From NCBI GenBank assembly GCA_031082125.1, contig JAVHLM010000028.1, positions 1-64,000 of the forward strand: DNA of 64,000 bases, in the 5' to 3' direction. Source of the DNA: Candidatus Eremiobacterota bacterium (GTDB lineage Bacteria; Vulcanimicrobiota; CADAWZ01; Ess09-12). Made by a program: the position numbers and the translations under genes. Below the pieces are notes generated by a model, which did no database searches, was not told where the DNA came from, and saw only the letters and a program-made list of their open reading frames with translations. The stretch's first letter is position 1. The number at the start of each line of letters is the position of its first letter. Shown in pieces: positions 42,403-50,609 of this stretch.

Positions 42403-43247
42403 GCCTGGACACCGTGGGAGTCATCGGGGCAGGAGTGACAGGATGCGGCGTGGCGCAGGATCTTGCATGCCATGATTTCAGCGTGTTCCTGGTGGACATC
42501 AGTTATGACATTCTCGCCCGCGCAAAGAAAGATATCAAGAACGGCATTCGCTTCCAGAGGCTCTTCAGTGAAGAATCGCCCGATTCCGGGGAAGCCTTGG
42601 ACAGGATTACCTTCTCCACGAGCTATGGCATCCTGGCCGACATATTCCTTGTCATCGAATGCATCGATGAAATATGGGACATGAAGAGGGACCTCCTGAG
42701 CCTTCTTGACGGCCTATGCCGCAAAGAGTGCATATTTGCGAGCAGCACCTCGGCCATCCCCATATCGCGTCTCGCCGCTGCCACGAAACGCCCCGCCCAG
42801 GTCATCGGAATTCATTTCATGAACCCTGTCCCGCACAAGGCTCTCGTGGAGCTCATTCCCGGCGTGGAAACCTCCGGCGGTACCATTGAAAAAGCCTGCA
42901 ACCTCCTGGAGAGGCTGGGCAAGAGCTACGTCCTTGTCAAGGATTCACCGGGCTTTGTCTCCAACAGGGTCCTCATGGGCTCGATAAATGAAGCGGCGGC
43001 ACTCCTCGAGGAAGGCGTGGCGACTGCCGCCGAGATAGACAGGATATTCAGGGGATGCTTCGAGCATAAGATGGGGCCCCTGGAGACGGCCGATCTCATT
43101 GGCCTTGACACGGTGCTCCGCACGCTGGAGGTCCTCGACGGGTGCCTCCCGGGGAGGCATTTCAGGCCTGCAGGCATCCTGCGGGAGCACGTTGAGTCGG
43201 GACGCCTGGGGCGCAAGAGCGGCAGGGGGTTCTATGATTACTGTTGA
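42399..43247 (+). CDS. 3-Hydroxyacyl dehydrogenase, FkbK-like (extender-unit pathway)
   Basis: 282 residues; its ATG overlaps the synthase stop (ATGA). The protein matches 3-hydroxybutyryl-CoA dehydrogenases: VGVIGAGVTGCGVAQDL for NAD binding, SSTSAIPIS, the catalytic His in GIHFMNPVP, then SPGFVSNRVLM, and a C-terminal helical domain ending GRKSGRGFYDY. In glycerate-derived extender pathways this enzyme oxidises the glyceryl-ACP alcohol. The gene order dehydrogenase, ACP, acyl dehydrogenase directly after a PKS points to that pathway rather than to fatty-acid degradation. Confidence 0.85.
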   Translation: MSLDTVGVIGAGVTGCGVAQDLACHDFSVFLVDISYDILARAKKDIKNGIRFQRLFSEESPDSGEALDRITFSTSYGILADIFLVIECIDEIWDMKRDLLSLLDGLCRKECIFASSTSAIPISRLAAATKRPAQVIGIHFMNPVPHKALVELIPGVETSGGTIEKACNLLERLGKSYVLVKDSPGFVSNRVLMGSINEAAALLEEGVATAAEIDRIFRGCFEHKMGPLETADLIGLDTVLRTLEVLDGCLPGRHFRPAGILREHVESGRLGRKSGRGFYDYC

Positions 43248-43494
43248 GAAAATAAGAAAGGATATCAGGTCCTATCTTTCAAGACTTATAAGGGTGAGCG
43301 AGATTGCCGACGATGACGATCTCTTCTCGACAGGGCTCATAAGCTCCCTTTTTGCCATGCAGCTTGTCCTCTTCGTGGAAAAAACCTACAGGATACGTAT
43401 TGAGAATGAAGACCTTGCGAGGAGGAATTTTTCATCGATCAGGGCCGTGGCAGAGCTCATCACCAGGAAGCTCCCTGAGGAGCCCGCGCAATGA
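43234..43494 (+). CDS. Free acyl carrier protein, FkbJ-like
   Basis: 86 residues from ATG 43234, chosen because AGGGGG lies just upstream; it overlaps the dehydrogenase by 14 bases. DDDDLFSTGLISSLFAMQLV is typical of the stand-alone carriers of methoxymalonyl/hydroxymalonyl pathways, with the phosphopantetheine Ser in SSL, and NFSSIRAVAELI is the usual helix IV. Glycerate from 1,3-bisphosphoglycerate is carried on it. Its stop overlaps the start of the acyl dehydrogenase gene (ATGA), so the three are tightly coupled. Confidence 0.85.
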   Translation: MITVEKIRKDIRSYLSRLIRVSEIADDDDLFSTGLISSLFAMQLVLFVEKTYRIRIENEDLARRNFSSIRAVAELITRKLPEEPAQ

Positions 43495-44555
43495 GCGGCA
43501 CGGCATCAGGAAAGGAAAAGCACAGGGAAGGGCCCATTGCAGGCCAGCTTCCTGCGGAAATTGCAGCACAGGGCTGCCTCGGGGCACCTATCCCTGAGGA
43601 GTACGGCGGGAAAGGCCTCGACATGAGAGCCTGGGGGCGCCTCTGCGAAGCGGCGGGAAAGATCAGCCTGGCAAGGGCGGGACTTTATACCGTTCACGGG
43701 ATGGTCTCGAGGGCCATTCTCCGGTGGGGCACGGCAGCGCAGAGAGAGCGGTGGCTCCCTCTTATGGCGAAAGGGAAAGTTATCGGGGCCTTCGCCCTGA
43801 GTGAAGCCCAGGCGGGGAGCGACGCCGGGAATGTCGAGACCGCGGCGGCGAGGACAGGCAACTCCTATTCACTGACAGGAGTGAAGAAATGGGTCTCCTT
43901 CGGCGAGGCTGCGGGAGTTACCCTTGTCATCGCGCGCACCATCGAAGGCCTTTCAGCCTTTCTTGTGGAGAAGGACACCCCTGGACTCACCTGTGTCACC
44001 ATCAACGGTATGCTCGGCATGAGGGAATCAATGCTTTCAGAGCTTCACCTGGCTCAGGCCATCGTCCCCGGCGAAAACCTCCTGGGCGCCGAGGGGTTCG
44101 GGTTCTCCGCCGTAGCACAGTCAGCCCTGGATTTCGGGAGATACTCCGTGGCCTGGGCTTCCCTGGGAATCGCCAGGGCCTGCCTTGAGGAGACGATCGC
44201 CCTTGCAGCGGGATCACCGGGGAGCCGGGGAAATTCCCTCATTGAAGGGGCACTTGCGGAAATGGCAGCCGAGGTGGAGGCGGCAGGTCTCCTCTGCCTC
44301 AAGGCCGGGTTTTCCAGGGAGCATGGCGACCCGGCATCAATAAGAGACGCATGCATGGCAAAATACTTTGCCTCCAGAACAGCGATGAAATGCGCCGATG
44401 ATGCTCTCAGGCTTTCAGGCCTGGCGGGATGCTCAAGCGGAAGCCCCCTCGAGCGGTACTTCAGGGATGCAAAGGCCCTGGAGATAATCGAAGGGACAAG
44501 CCAGGTCCTGGAAATCCTTATTGGGAGCTCTTCCTCCTTTTTCAGAGAATCCTGA
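43491..44555 (+). CDS. Acyl-CoA/ACP dehydrogenase, FkbI-like
   Basis: 354 residues, shorter at the N-terminus than the usual 375-385. Acyl-CoA dehydrogenase signatures are present: GAFALSEAQAGSDAGN, GVKKWVSFG and a catalytic Glu in EIIEGTSQVLEI. The helical N-terminal domain begins abruptly (PIAGQLPAEIAAQGCLG, then PIPEEYGGKGLD), so some of it is missing or replaced. In the extender pathway this enzyme makes the aminomalonyl, hydroxymalonyl or methoxymalonyl unit by oxidising the glyceryl-ACP intermediate. It overlaps the end of the convergent CoA-transferase gene by 14 bases. Confidence 0.85.
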   Translation: MSGTASGKEKHREGPIAGQLPAEIAAQGCLGAPIPEEYGGKGLDMRAWGRLCEAAGKISLARAGLYTVHGMVSRAILRWGTAAQRERWLPLMAKGKVIGAFALSEAQAGSDAGNVETAAARTGNSYSLTGVKKWVSFGEAAGVTLVIARTIEGLSAFLVEKDTPGLTCVTINGMLGMRESMLSELHLAQAIVPGENLLGAEGFGFSAVAQSALDFGRYSVAWASLGIARACLEETIALAAGSPGSRGNSLIEGALAEMAAEVEAAGLLCLKAGFSREHGDPASIRDACMAKYFASRTAMKCADDALRLSGLAGCSSGSPLERYFRDAKALEIIEGTSQVLEILIGSSSSFFRES

Positions 44556-45870
44556 ACTCTTTCGCCTTTGACGTGAGCTCTTCCCTGAACCGGGGATGAG
44601 CAATCCCGATGAGCGCTTCGGCCCTTTCCCTCACCGACTTTCCCTTGAGGTTCGTGACCCCGTGCTCCGTGACGACGTACTCGGTGTCATTCCTGGGATC
44701 GGTGACTATCGACAGGGAGGGCACAATCCTCGAGATTGTGCCTTTTTTTGCCGTTGAGTAGAGAGCCATTATGGACCTGCCGCCATGAGAGCGGAAGGCG
44801 CCTCGCATGAAGTCATGGGCTCCCCCGGAGCCGCTGAACTCTGAGCCTCCGAGGCTTTCGGCATTCACCTGCCCAAGCAGATCGACCTCGATGGCGGAGT
44901 TTATGGAGATCACCTTATCGTTCTCAGCGATGATGACCGGATCGTTGACAAATGATGAGGGATGGCTCTCGATTGAAGGGTTGTCGTTGATGAACTCAAA
45001 GACCTCCCTGTTGGCAAGCGTAATGGTGAAAACGTGCTTCCGGGGGAGGACGGCCTTTTTCCTCCCCGTGGCGATTCCTTTCCTGATAAGGTTCATGACC
45101 CCCGTGGCAAAGACCTCCGTATGGATCCCCAGGTCCCTGTGGCTCTCCAGAAAGCCCGCAATGGCGTTGGGTATGCCTCCGATACCCATCTGCAGGGTTG
45201 CGCCGTCAGGCACGAGCTCTGCCACGGCGCGGCCGATGGCTTCATCCTCAGGCTGCGGAGGGTGATCGTCAAATTCAAGCAGGGGCGCATGATTTTCCAC
45301 CACGGCATTCACCTCGGAAATATGGACGAGAGAATCACCAAAGACCCTTGGCATCTGTTCGTTCACTTCCACGATGACCTGACCGCAGCGGTGAATGAGG
45401 GGCGATATCCAGTCATTGTTGGTCCCGAGGGTGAAATGGCCGTGGCGGTCCATAGGGGAGAGAGTGGCGATAAGGGTGTCTATTTTTATGAACTCCGTCA
45501 TCATGCGGGGCATCTGGTAAAAATTGCAGGGCAGGTAGTCAATGGTCGCCCCCCCTGATTCCCTTTGCCTCTTTATTACCGACCTGTCCAGGGCCGACTG
45601 GAAGAGCGAATAGGTCCGAATCTTTTCTATCACGTCGGGCTGAAAGAGCGTATCGGCCATGTGAGACATCGATATCTTGTGGATCACCTTCAGTTCCTTA
45701 AGATCGCCGGATCTGACGCGCTGCGCAAGGGCGGCAAGCAGGGCGGGTGGCTGGGCGTGAGCCATTGCCACTGCGACGGTGCTCCCGCTTTTTATCTGTA
45801 GAACGGCGTCATCCGCCGTGACAAGCCTGTCTTGATACTCCCGGGCATAGGGCGAAGATGAAGAAGCCAT
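44542..45870 (-). CDS. Acetyl-CoA hydrolase/CoA-transferase family protein
   Basis: 442 residues. The family transfers CoA between acetate-like and other acyl acids (4-hydroxybutyrate CoA-transferase type). Diagnostic segments are QMGIGGIPNAIAGFL, NSAIEVDLLGQVNAE with the active-site Glu, GGAHDFMRGAF and VVTEHGVTNLKG. It lies on the opposite strand between the acyl dehydrogenase and the FkbH-like gene and has its own reading, so it may be unrelated to the cluster, or it may supply an acyl-CoA. Confidence 0.88.
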   Translation of the reverse strand: MASSSSPYAREYQDRLVTADDAVLQIKSGSTVAVAMAHAQPPALLAALAQRVRSGDLKELKVIHKISMSHMADTLFQPDVIEKIRTYSLFQSALDRSVIKRQRESGGATIDYLPCNFYQMPRMMTEFIKIDTLIATLSPMDRHGHFTLGTNNDWISPLIHRCGQVIVEVNEQMPRVFGDSLVHISEVNAVVENHAPLLEFDDHPPQPEDEAIGRAVAELVPDGATLQMGIGGIPNAIAGFLESHRDLGIHTEVFATGVMNLIRKGIATGRKKAVLPRKHVFTITLANREVFEFINDNPSIESHPSSFVNDPVIIAENDKVISINSAIEVDLLGQVNAESLGGSEFSGSGGAHDFMRGAFRSHGGRSIMALYSTAKKGTISRIVPSLSIVTDPRNDTEYVVTEHGVTNLKGKSVRERAEALIGIAHPRFREELTSKAKEFRIL

Positions 45871-45924
45871 GGTACCCCTCCTTTATCAGTTCATGCAGAT
45901 TTCTCTGCCAATCTCCCATAACCT

Positions 45925-45968
45925 GCCTTGGCAAACACTTGACCAAGGCCTTCCCGAAAGACTACAAT
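45925..45968 (+). promoter_or_regulatory. Promoter with inverted repeat for the FkbH-like gene
   Basis: TTGACC (45939-45944), 18 bases, TACAAT (45963-45968). A perfect seven-base inverted repeat, GCCTTGG (45925-45931) and CCAAGGC (45943-45949), overlaps the -35 and is a candidate operator. Confidence 0.55.
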
Positions 45969-46045
45969 TGCAGAGAAGGCACATTCCCCTGATGGCCTCG
46001 AAGTGCCACGGGCTTTAATCCTCAGGGGAGAAAAGAGATTCCGCC

Positions 46046-47107
46046 ATGGAGAATGAACAGCGGCGCGCCATAAAATGCCTCGTGTGGGATCTGGATAATA
46101 CCCTCTGGGACGGCATCCTCCTTGAAGACCGCGAGGTCTTCCTGAAGGAGGAGGCGGTGAAGATAATCAAGCTCCTCGACGGGAGGGGGATACTCAATTC
46201 CATAGCGAGCAGGAGCGACCAGGGGCTTATCATGGAAAAGCTGAGAGAGCTGGGAATTGACGGGTATTTTCTTTTCCCCCAGGTCCACTGGGGCTCCAAG
46301 TCCTCGTCGCTCGAGAATATTGCCTCGCTCCTCAACATCGGCCTGGACTCCCTTGCCCTGATTGACGACGATCCTTACGAGCGGGGAGAAGTGGCTTTCT
46401 CCCATCCCGAAGTGCACATCTACAGTGCGGAAGACCTCGGGGAGCTGCCCGATATGGATTCGATGAAGCCTCCCTTCATTACCGATGAGTCATCGAAGCG
46501 CCGCCTCATGTATCTCGCGGAAAACGCCCGCGCCGCAGAGGAGCGATCATTTCAGGGCACACCGGAAGAATTCCTTGCCACCCTGTCGATGACGCTCACC
46601 CTCAAGGAGGCTGTCAGTGATGATCTCCCCAGGGCCGCGGAGCTTGTGTCGCGGACCCACCGGCTCAATACGACGGGCTATGCATACTCTCTTGAGGAGC
46701 TGGAGTCCTTCTGCAGGTCGGAGCGCCACACCCTTCTTATCGCGGGGCTGGAAGACCGCTTCGGGCCCTGCGGGAAAATTGGCATTGCCCTGGTCGAGCA
46801 CCGCGGCGAGCTGTGGCTGCTGAAGCTGCTCCTCACGTCCTGCAGGGTGATGGCCCGCGGAATCGGGACTGTATTGCTCAGCTTCCTCATCAATGAGACA
46901 AAAAAGCATGGCAGGACCCTCCAGGCTGAGATAATACCCACTGCCATGAACCGCCTCATGTATGTGGCCCTCAGGTTCTCAGGCTTTGAAGAAGCCGGCA
47001 GGAGAGGCGATCTTGTCCTGCTGGAGCACAGGGCAAAGGGAGAGCATCATTATCCTTATTACATGAAGATGATTGTTGACGGACAGATGCAGCTTGGAAG
47101 CAGATAA
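46046..47107 (+). CDS. FkbH-like glyceryl transferase/phosphatase
   Basis: 353 residues. An N-terminal HAD-like domain has the nucleophile motif KCLVWDLDNTLWDG and LIDDDPYERGEV; the C-terminal half is GNAT-like, with RTHRLNTTGYAYSLEEL, TSCRVMARGIGTVLL and a Cys in SCRV. FkbH-type enzymes convert 1,3-bisphosphoglycerate to a glyceryl thioester and load it onto a free ACP, the first step of methoxymalonyl- or hydroxymalonyl-ACP formation. The partner ACP, 3-hydroxyacyl dehydrogenase and acyl dehydrogenase are 1.5-3.6 kb upstream. It has its own promoter with an inverted repeat. Confidence 0.9.
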   Translation: MENEQRRAIKCLVWDLDNTLWDGILLEDREVFLKEEAVKIIKLLDGRGILNSIASRSDQGLIMEKLRELGIDGYFLFPQVHWGSKSSSLENIASLLNIGLDSLALIDDDPYERGEVAFSHPEVHIYSAEDLGELPDMDSMKPPFITDESSKRRLMYLAENARAAEERSFQGTPEEFLATLSMTLTLKEAVSDDLPRAAELVSRTHRLNTTGYAYSLEELESFCRSERHTLLIAGLEDRFGPCGKIGIALVEHRGELWLLKLLLTSCRVMARGIGTVLLSFLINETKKHGRTLQAEIIPTAMNRLMYVALRFSGFEEAGRRGDLVLLEHRAKGEHHYPYYMKMIVDGQMQLGSR

Positions 47108-47187
47108 AAATGTTCTCTCAGGGAGGAAATCGCCCCCCGTCATTGAAGTCCTCCCCATCAACAGGGAAAGAGTTTCTTGGGAACCCT

Positions 47188-47901
47188 ATGTCACAGCAAG
47201 TCATGATAATTGCAGGCACGGCGGCAGCACTGGGATTTGTCCATACCCTGCTGGGGCCTGATCACTATCTTCCCTTCGCGGCTATTGCAAAGGCAAGAAG
47301 CTGGAGCCTTGCAAAAACACTTTTCATCACCTTTCTCTGCGGGCTCGGCCACGTGCTGAGCTCCGTCATTCTCGGCTTCGCAGGCATAGCCATGGGGATG
47401 GCCCTCTTCAGGCTCGAGCGCATTGAGTCGCTCCGCGGCGATATTGCCGCGTCGTTCCTGATCATATTCGGCTTCGCCTATTTCGTGTGGGGCCTTCACC
47501 AGGCACTGCGCAACAGGAAACACAAGCACGCGCATGTCCATGGCGGCGATGGCTCCCATCACCACGAGCATAACCACCATGGCGATCACACCCACCTTCA
47601 TGAGGGGAAAAGCGAGAGCACCATCACTCCCTGGATTCTCTTCACTATTTTTGTCTTCGGACCCTGTGAACCTCTTATCCCCCTCATCATGTACCCTGCC
47701 TCACAGCATGATATGTATGCCGTGGCACTGGTGGCATCGGTCTTTTCCCTTGTCACTGTCGCCACGATGCTTGGCATTGTGGCACTTGTCTTTCTGGGCC
47801 TCTCCCGGATCCCCCTCAGCCGATTCGGGCGCTATGCCCATGCCGCTGCAGGTTTCTCCATCTTCCTCTGCGGCGGCGCGATAAAATTCCTCGGACTCTA
47901 G
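47188..47901 (+). CDS. Nickel/cobalt (NicO/UreH-like) transporter with His-rich loop
   Basis: About 237 residues from ATG 47188; an in-frame ATG at 47110 adds 26 polar residues and cannot be excluded. About six membrane segments are predicted. The first carries HTLLGPDHYLPFAAIAK, resembling the GPDH motif of UreH/NicO proteins, and a cytoplasmic or external loop in the middle has a His/Asp-rich stretch (HHHEHNHHGDHTHLHEG). Such loops bind metal ions. It follows the FkbH-like gene closely and may be co-transcribed, although a role in the pathway is not evident. Confidence 0.8.
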   Translation: MSQQVMIIAGTAAALGFVHTLLGPDHYLPFAAIAKARSWSLAKTLFITFLCGLGHVLSSVILGFAGIAMGMALFRLERIESLRGDIAASFLIIFGFAYFVWGLHQALRNRKHKHAHVHGGDGSHHHEHNHHGDHTHLHEGKSESTITPWILFTIFVFGPCEPLIPLIMYPASQHDMYAVALVASVFSLVTVATMLGIVALVFLGLSRIPLSRFGRYAHAAAGFSIFLCGGAIKFLGL

Positions 47902-48023
47902 CGGGACCGGAAAACCCGCCCGCAGAGGAGGCCCTCAGGCTCCCTGCGGTTTACCTGAAACCGGCAGGCAGGAGGATTTGCCTGGAGGAGATTTTTCTCG
48001 TAAGCACATAAGAAAAGGAGCAC

Positions 48024-49478
48024 ATGATGGAAAAAATACAGGAAATCATTGAGGGCCTGCCCAATATCTGCGGCGCCGAAAAGGAAGTGGAGGAAGTGAC
48101 AGCCCGCCGGGGGCCGGTGTTCCTTCACGGGACCAATCTCCGCCTGGAGAAGCTCGAGGCAGTCTTCGCAATTGCCCTTCACATGCACCAGCCTCTCATA
48201 CCTGCAGGCGGGGCGGACCTCCAGAGCGCCGATCTGATAAGCAACCTGGACGTAATGATGCATTCAAACGACAGCTACAATGCCGGGGTATTCGCTGACT
48301 GCTACGGCCGTATGGGAGATATTATCCCCGAGCTGGTCAGGGAAGGCCGCAACCCAAGGGTGATGCTCGACTACTCGGGCGAGCTTCTGTTCGGCCTGAG
48401 GAAGATGGGCCGCAGCGACGTCCTGGAAAGGCTCAGAGGTATCACCTGTGATCCCGCACTGAGGAATTACGCCGAGTGGCTCGGAACCATGTGGGGCCAT
48501 TCAGTAGTCCCTACCACGCCGGTCCCCGACATAAAGCTCCATATAAGGGCATGGCAGCAGAATTTTGCTGCCATCTATGGGTGGGAGGCACTGGAGCGCG
48601 TAAAGGGATTCTCACCTCCCGAGATGCACCTTCCCAACCACCCCGACGTGGCCTGCGAATTCATCAAGGCCCTGAGGGAATCCGGCTACCGGTGGCTCCT
48701 CGTGCAGGAGCATACCGTTGAGGCCCAGGGAGGCCATGGCCTCCAGGACAGGCATATCCCCCACCGCCTCGTGGCAAAAAACTCCTGCGGCGAAGAAGCG
48801 TCAATCATCGCCATCATCAAGACGCAAGGCTCCGATACGAAGCTGGTGGCCCAGATGCAGCCTTATTACGAGGCACTCACCTTGAAGCGGCAGACCGTAG
48901 GAGGTATTTCAATCCCGCCCATTGTGACACAGATCGGCGATGGTGAAAACGGCGGCGTGATGATGAACGAGTTCCCGCCCTGCTACCGCCAGACCGTGGG
49001 GCGCTTCGGCACCGAGGGCGTCGTGAGCGTTTCGGTGACCGAGTATCTTGAAATGCTTGAAAAGGCCGGTGTGACGGAAAGAGAGCTTGCCCCCCTCCAG
49101 CCCATTCACCAGGAGCAGGTCTTCAGGCGCATCACTAAGTGGGAGCCGGGGGCTGCCGACAACGCTATCGCAGAGATAAGGCGTGAAAACCAGGGGTTTG
49201 CCATGGAGGGCGGCTCATGGACAAACAACATAAGCTGGGTCCGCGGCTATGAAAATGTGCTTACGCCCATGAACGCCCTGAGCGCACAATTCCACGAGGC
49301 CCTCGACCACAGGGACATCGACAGGGGGAGCCACGCTTACCGCAATGCCCTGTTCCACCTCCTGGTGTCGCAGACAAGCTGTTTCCGCTACTGGGGCCAG
49401 GGAATGTGGACCGACTATGCCCGCGAGATATGCCGGCGCGGGAGCGCCATCGTGTCAGAGCTGGCTTCTACCCTCTAG
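48024..49478 (+). CDS. Glycoside hydrolase family 57 protein
   Basis: 484 residues. GH57 motif 1 is seen as ALHMHQPLIPAGG, with NLDVMMHSNDSYN; later come WGHSVVPTTPVPD, EMHLPNHPDVACEF and IGDGENGG. These match a GH57 subgroup of (alpha/beta)7-barrel alpha-glucan hydrolases and branching enzymes. The enzyme has no signal peptide, so it acts on cytoplasmic glycogen-like or maltooligosaccharide substrates. A rho-type hairpin (49517-49550) follows. Specificity is not determined. Confidence 0.85.
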   Translation: MMEKIQEIIEGLPNICGAEKEVEEVTARRGPVFLHGTNLRLEKLEAVFAIALHMHQPLIPAGGADLQSADLISNLDVMMHSNDSYNAGVFADCYGRMGDIIPELVREGRNPRVMLDYSGELLFGLRKMGRSDVLERLRGITCDPALRNYAEWLGTMWGHSVVPTTPVPDIKLHIRAWQQNFAAIYGWEALERVKGFSPPEMHLPNHPDVACEFIKALRESGYRWLLVQEHTVEAQGGHGLQDRHIPHRLVAKNSCGEEASIIAIIKTQGSDTKLVAQMQPYYEALTLKRQTVGGISIPPIVTQIGDGENGGVMMNEFPPCYRQTVGRFGTEGVVSVSVTEYLEMLEKAGVTERELAPLQPIHQEQVFRRITKWEPGAADNAIAEIRRENQGFAMEGGSWTNNISWVRGYENVLTPMNALSAQFHEALDHRDIDRGSHAYRNALFHLLVSQTSCFRYWGQGMWTDYAREICRRGSAIVSELASTL

Positions 49479-49516
49479 GGTTTCTTAAAAGAACTGTTAT
49501 CAAGAACTGGAATCGT

Positions 49517-49550
49517 GAGGCCGGGGGCAATTCTCCCGGCCTCTTGCTTC
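49517..49550 (+). terminator. Probable terminator after the GH57 gene
   Basis: GAGGCCGGG (49517-49525) pairs perfectly with CCCGGCCTC (49535-49543). The following TTGCTTC is only weakly T-rich. Confidence 0.5.
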
Positions 49551-49666
49551 GACTGCGCATGGAGTTCTCAACAGCCGTGTTCTCCAGTCATAACGTGCGA
49601 TCACTCCCAATAATCCCGCTCAGTGATTCCCATCCGTTCTGTGGAACAGGCCAATCCCCTTTGCTT

Positions 49667-50083
49667 TTACTCAGCATCACCAAGCAGGCGCTTGCCGAGG
49701 AGCCTGCAGTCAGATAACAAGCGTGGTGCTGTTTTCAATAACATCGCACCGGAAATCTTCTCATAGTCGTGGACAATTCGGTTCCTGAGCGAAACATATT
49801 CTGCGAACCTCAGAATCTCCTCTTCATCGATGAGCGACTGTTCACGGAGGCGCTCAAAAACTCCACGAACTGATTCTCCTGCAGGGAACCCGCCTGCATC
49901 AAGCCAGATGTCGCCGGCATCGGCAGCGCATTCAACAATAAGCTGGAACATCCGCTCGACAATGCGCTGAAGCCCTCTCTTTTCTATTGACTCCTGAGGA
50001 GCTCCAAGCCATTGCTCCAGCTCATCCAGATATGAGAGGAGATGATTCAGTTTTTCTTTCAGGTCATCAGGCAGCCGTTCCAT
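49667..50083 (-). CDS. hepT: HEPN toxin of a MntA/HepT system
   Basis: 138 residues, all-helical. The C-terminal RNRIVHDY is a perfect RX4HXY active-site motif of HepT-type HEPN RNases. It overlaps the nucleotidyltransferase gene by 17 bases, which is the standard arrangement of the pair. In characterised systems the HEPN protein cuts RNA and is silenced by AMPylation by its partner. The gene is intact. No mobile-element gene is adjacent. Confidence 0.85.
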   Translation of the reverse strand: MERLPDDLKEKLNHLLSYLDELEQWLGAPQESIEKRGLQRIVERMFQLIVECAADAGDIWLDAGGFPAGESVRGVFERLREQSLIDEEEILRFAEYVSLRNRIVHDYEKISGAMLLKTAPRLLSDCRLLGKRLLGDAE

Positions 50084-50567
50084 CGCGAATTCTCCTTTTC
50101 ACCTGCCGCCAGCGCCGGTCTCTGAACTTTGCGTCATCTTCAAACTCCCTGAATGCTCTTATGCGGAATGTCCTCCAGAGCGACGGTGATGAAGCATATA
50201 AGAGAAGGCCTGTTCTGGCAACATTTCGTTTTAAAAGAGAGCTGGCACTGTTCAGTATGACAAGATCAAGCTCCCGTTTTGGACGAAAGGCTTTCCACAA
50301 TTCATGAGTGAGAGCTGCCTCACTATGATTTGATCTCTCCTCAGCATCGCCCGACAGGAGTATTCCTATATCGAGGTCGCTCTCAATGGTATCCTTTCCT
50401 CTCGCCGCAGAGCCAAAAAGTACAATCAGAGAGAGATGAAAGCGGCAGGCCAGGATACTGCATTTCTTCCTGAGATCTTCCAGAGAAATGGGGACACCTC
50501 CAAGAGAATGAGGCCGGCTGTCAGAGAAACCAGTCATTGAGGAGGTTTCAGGCCTGGCATCGGTCAT
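50067..50567 (-). CDS. mntA: MntA nucleotidyltransferase antitoxin
   Basis: 166 residues. The GSX10DXD motif of the minimal nucleotidyltransferase family is exact: GSAARGKDTIESDLD. The family transfers AMP to Tyr of the partner HEPN protein and so neutralises it. The first 25 residues are an unusual Ser/Pro-rich extension, and an ATG further in may be the real start. It is translated first, then the HEPN toxin, in an overlapping pair. Both proteins look functional. Confidence 0.85.
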   Translation of the reverse strand: MTDARPETSSMTGFSDSRPHSLGGVPISLEDLRKKCSILACRFHLSLIVLFGSAARGKDTIESDLDIGILLSGDAEERSNHSEAALTHELWKAFRPKRELDLVILNSASSLLKRNVARTGLLLYASSPSLWRTFRIRAFREFEDDAKFRDRRWRQVKRRIRDGTAA

Positions 50568-50609
50568 GTCTCTATCCTTTCTCCGGCATAATGATAAGAG
50601 ACTCTTTTC

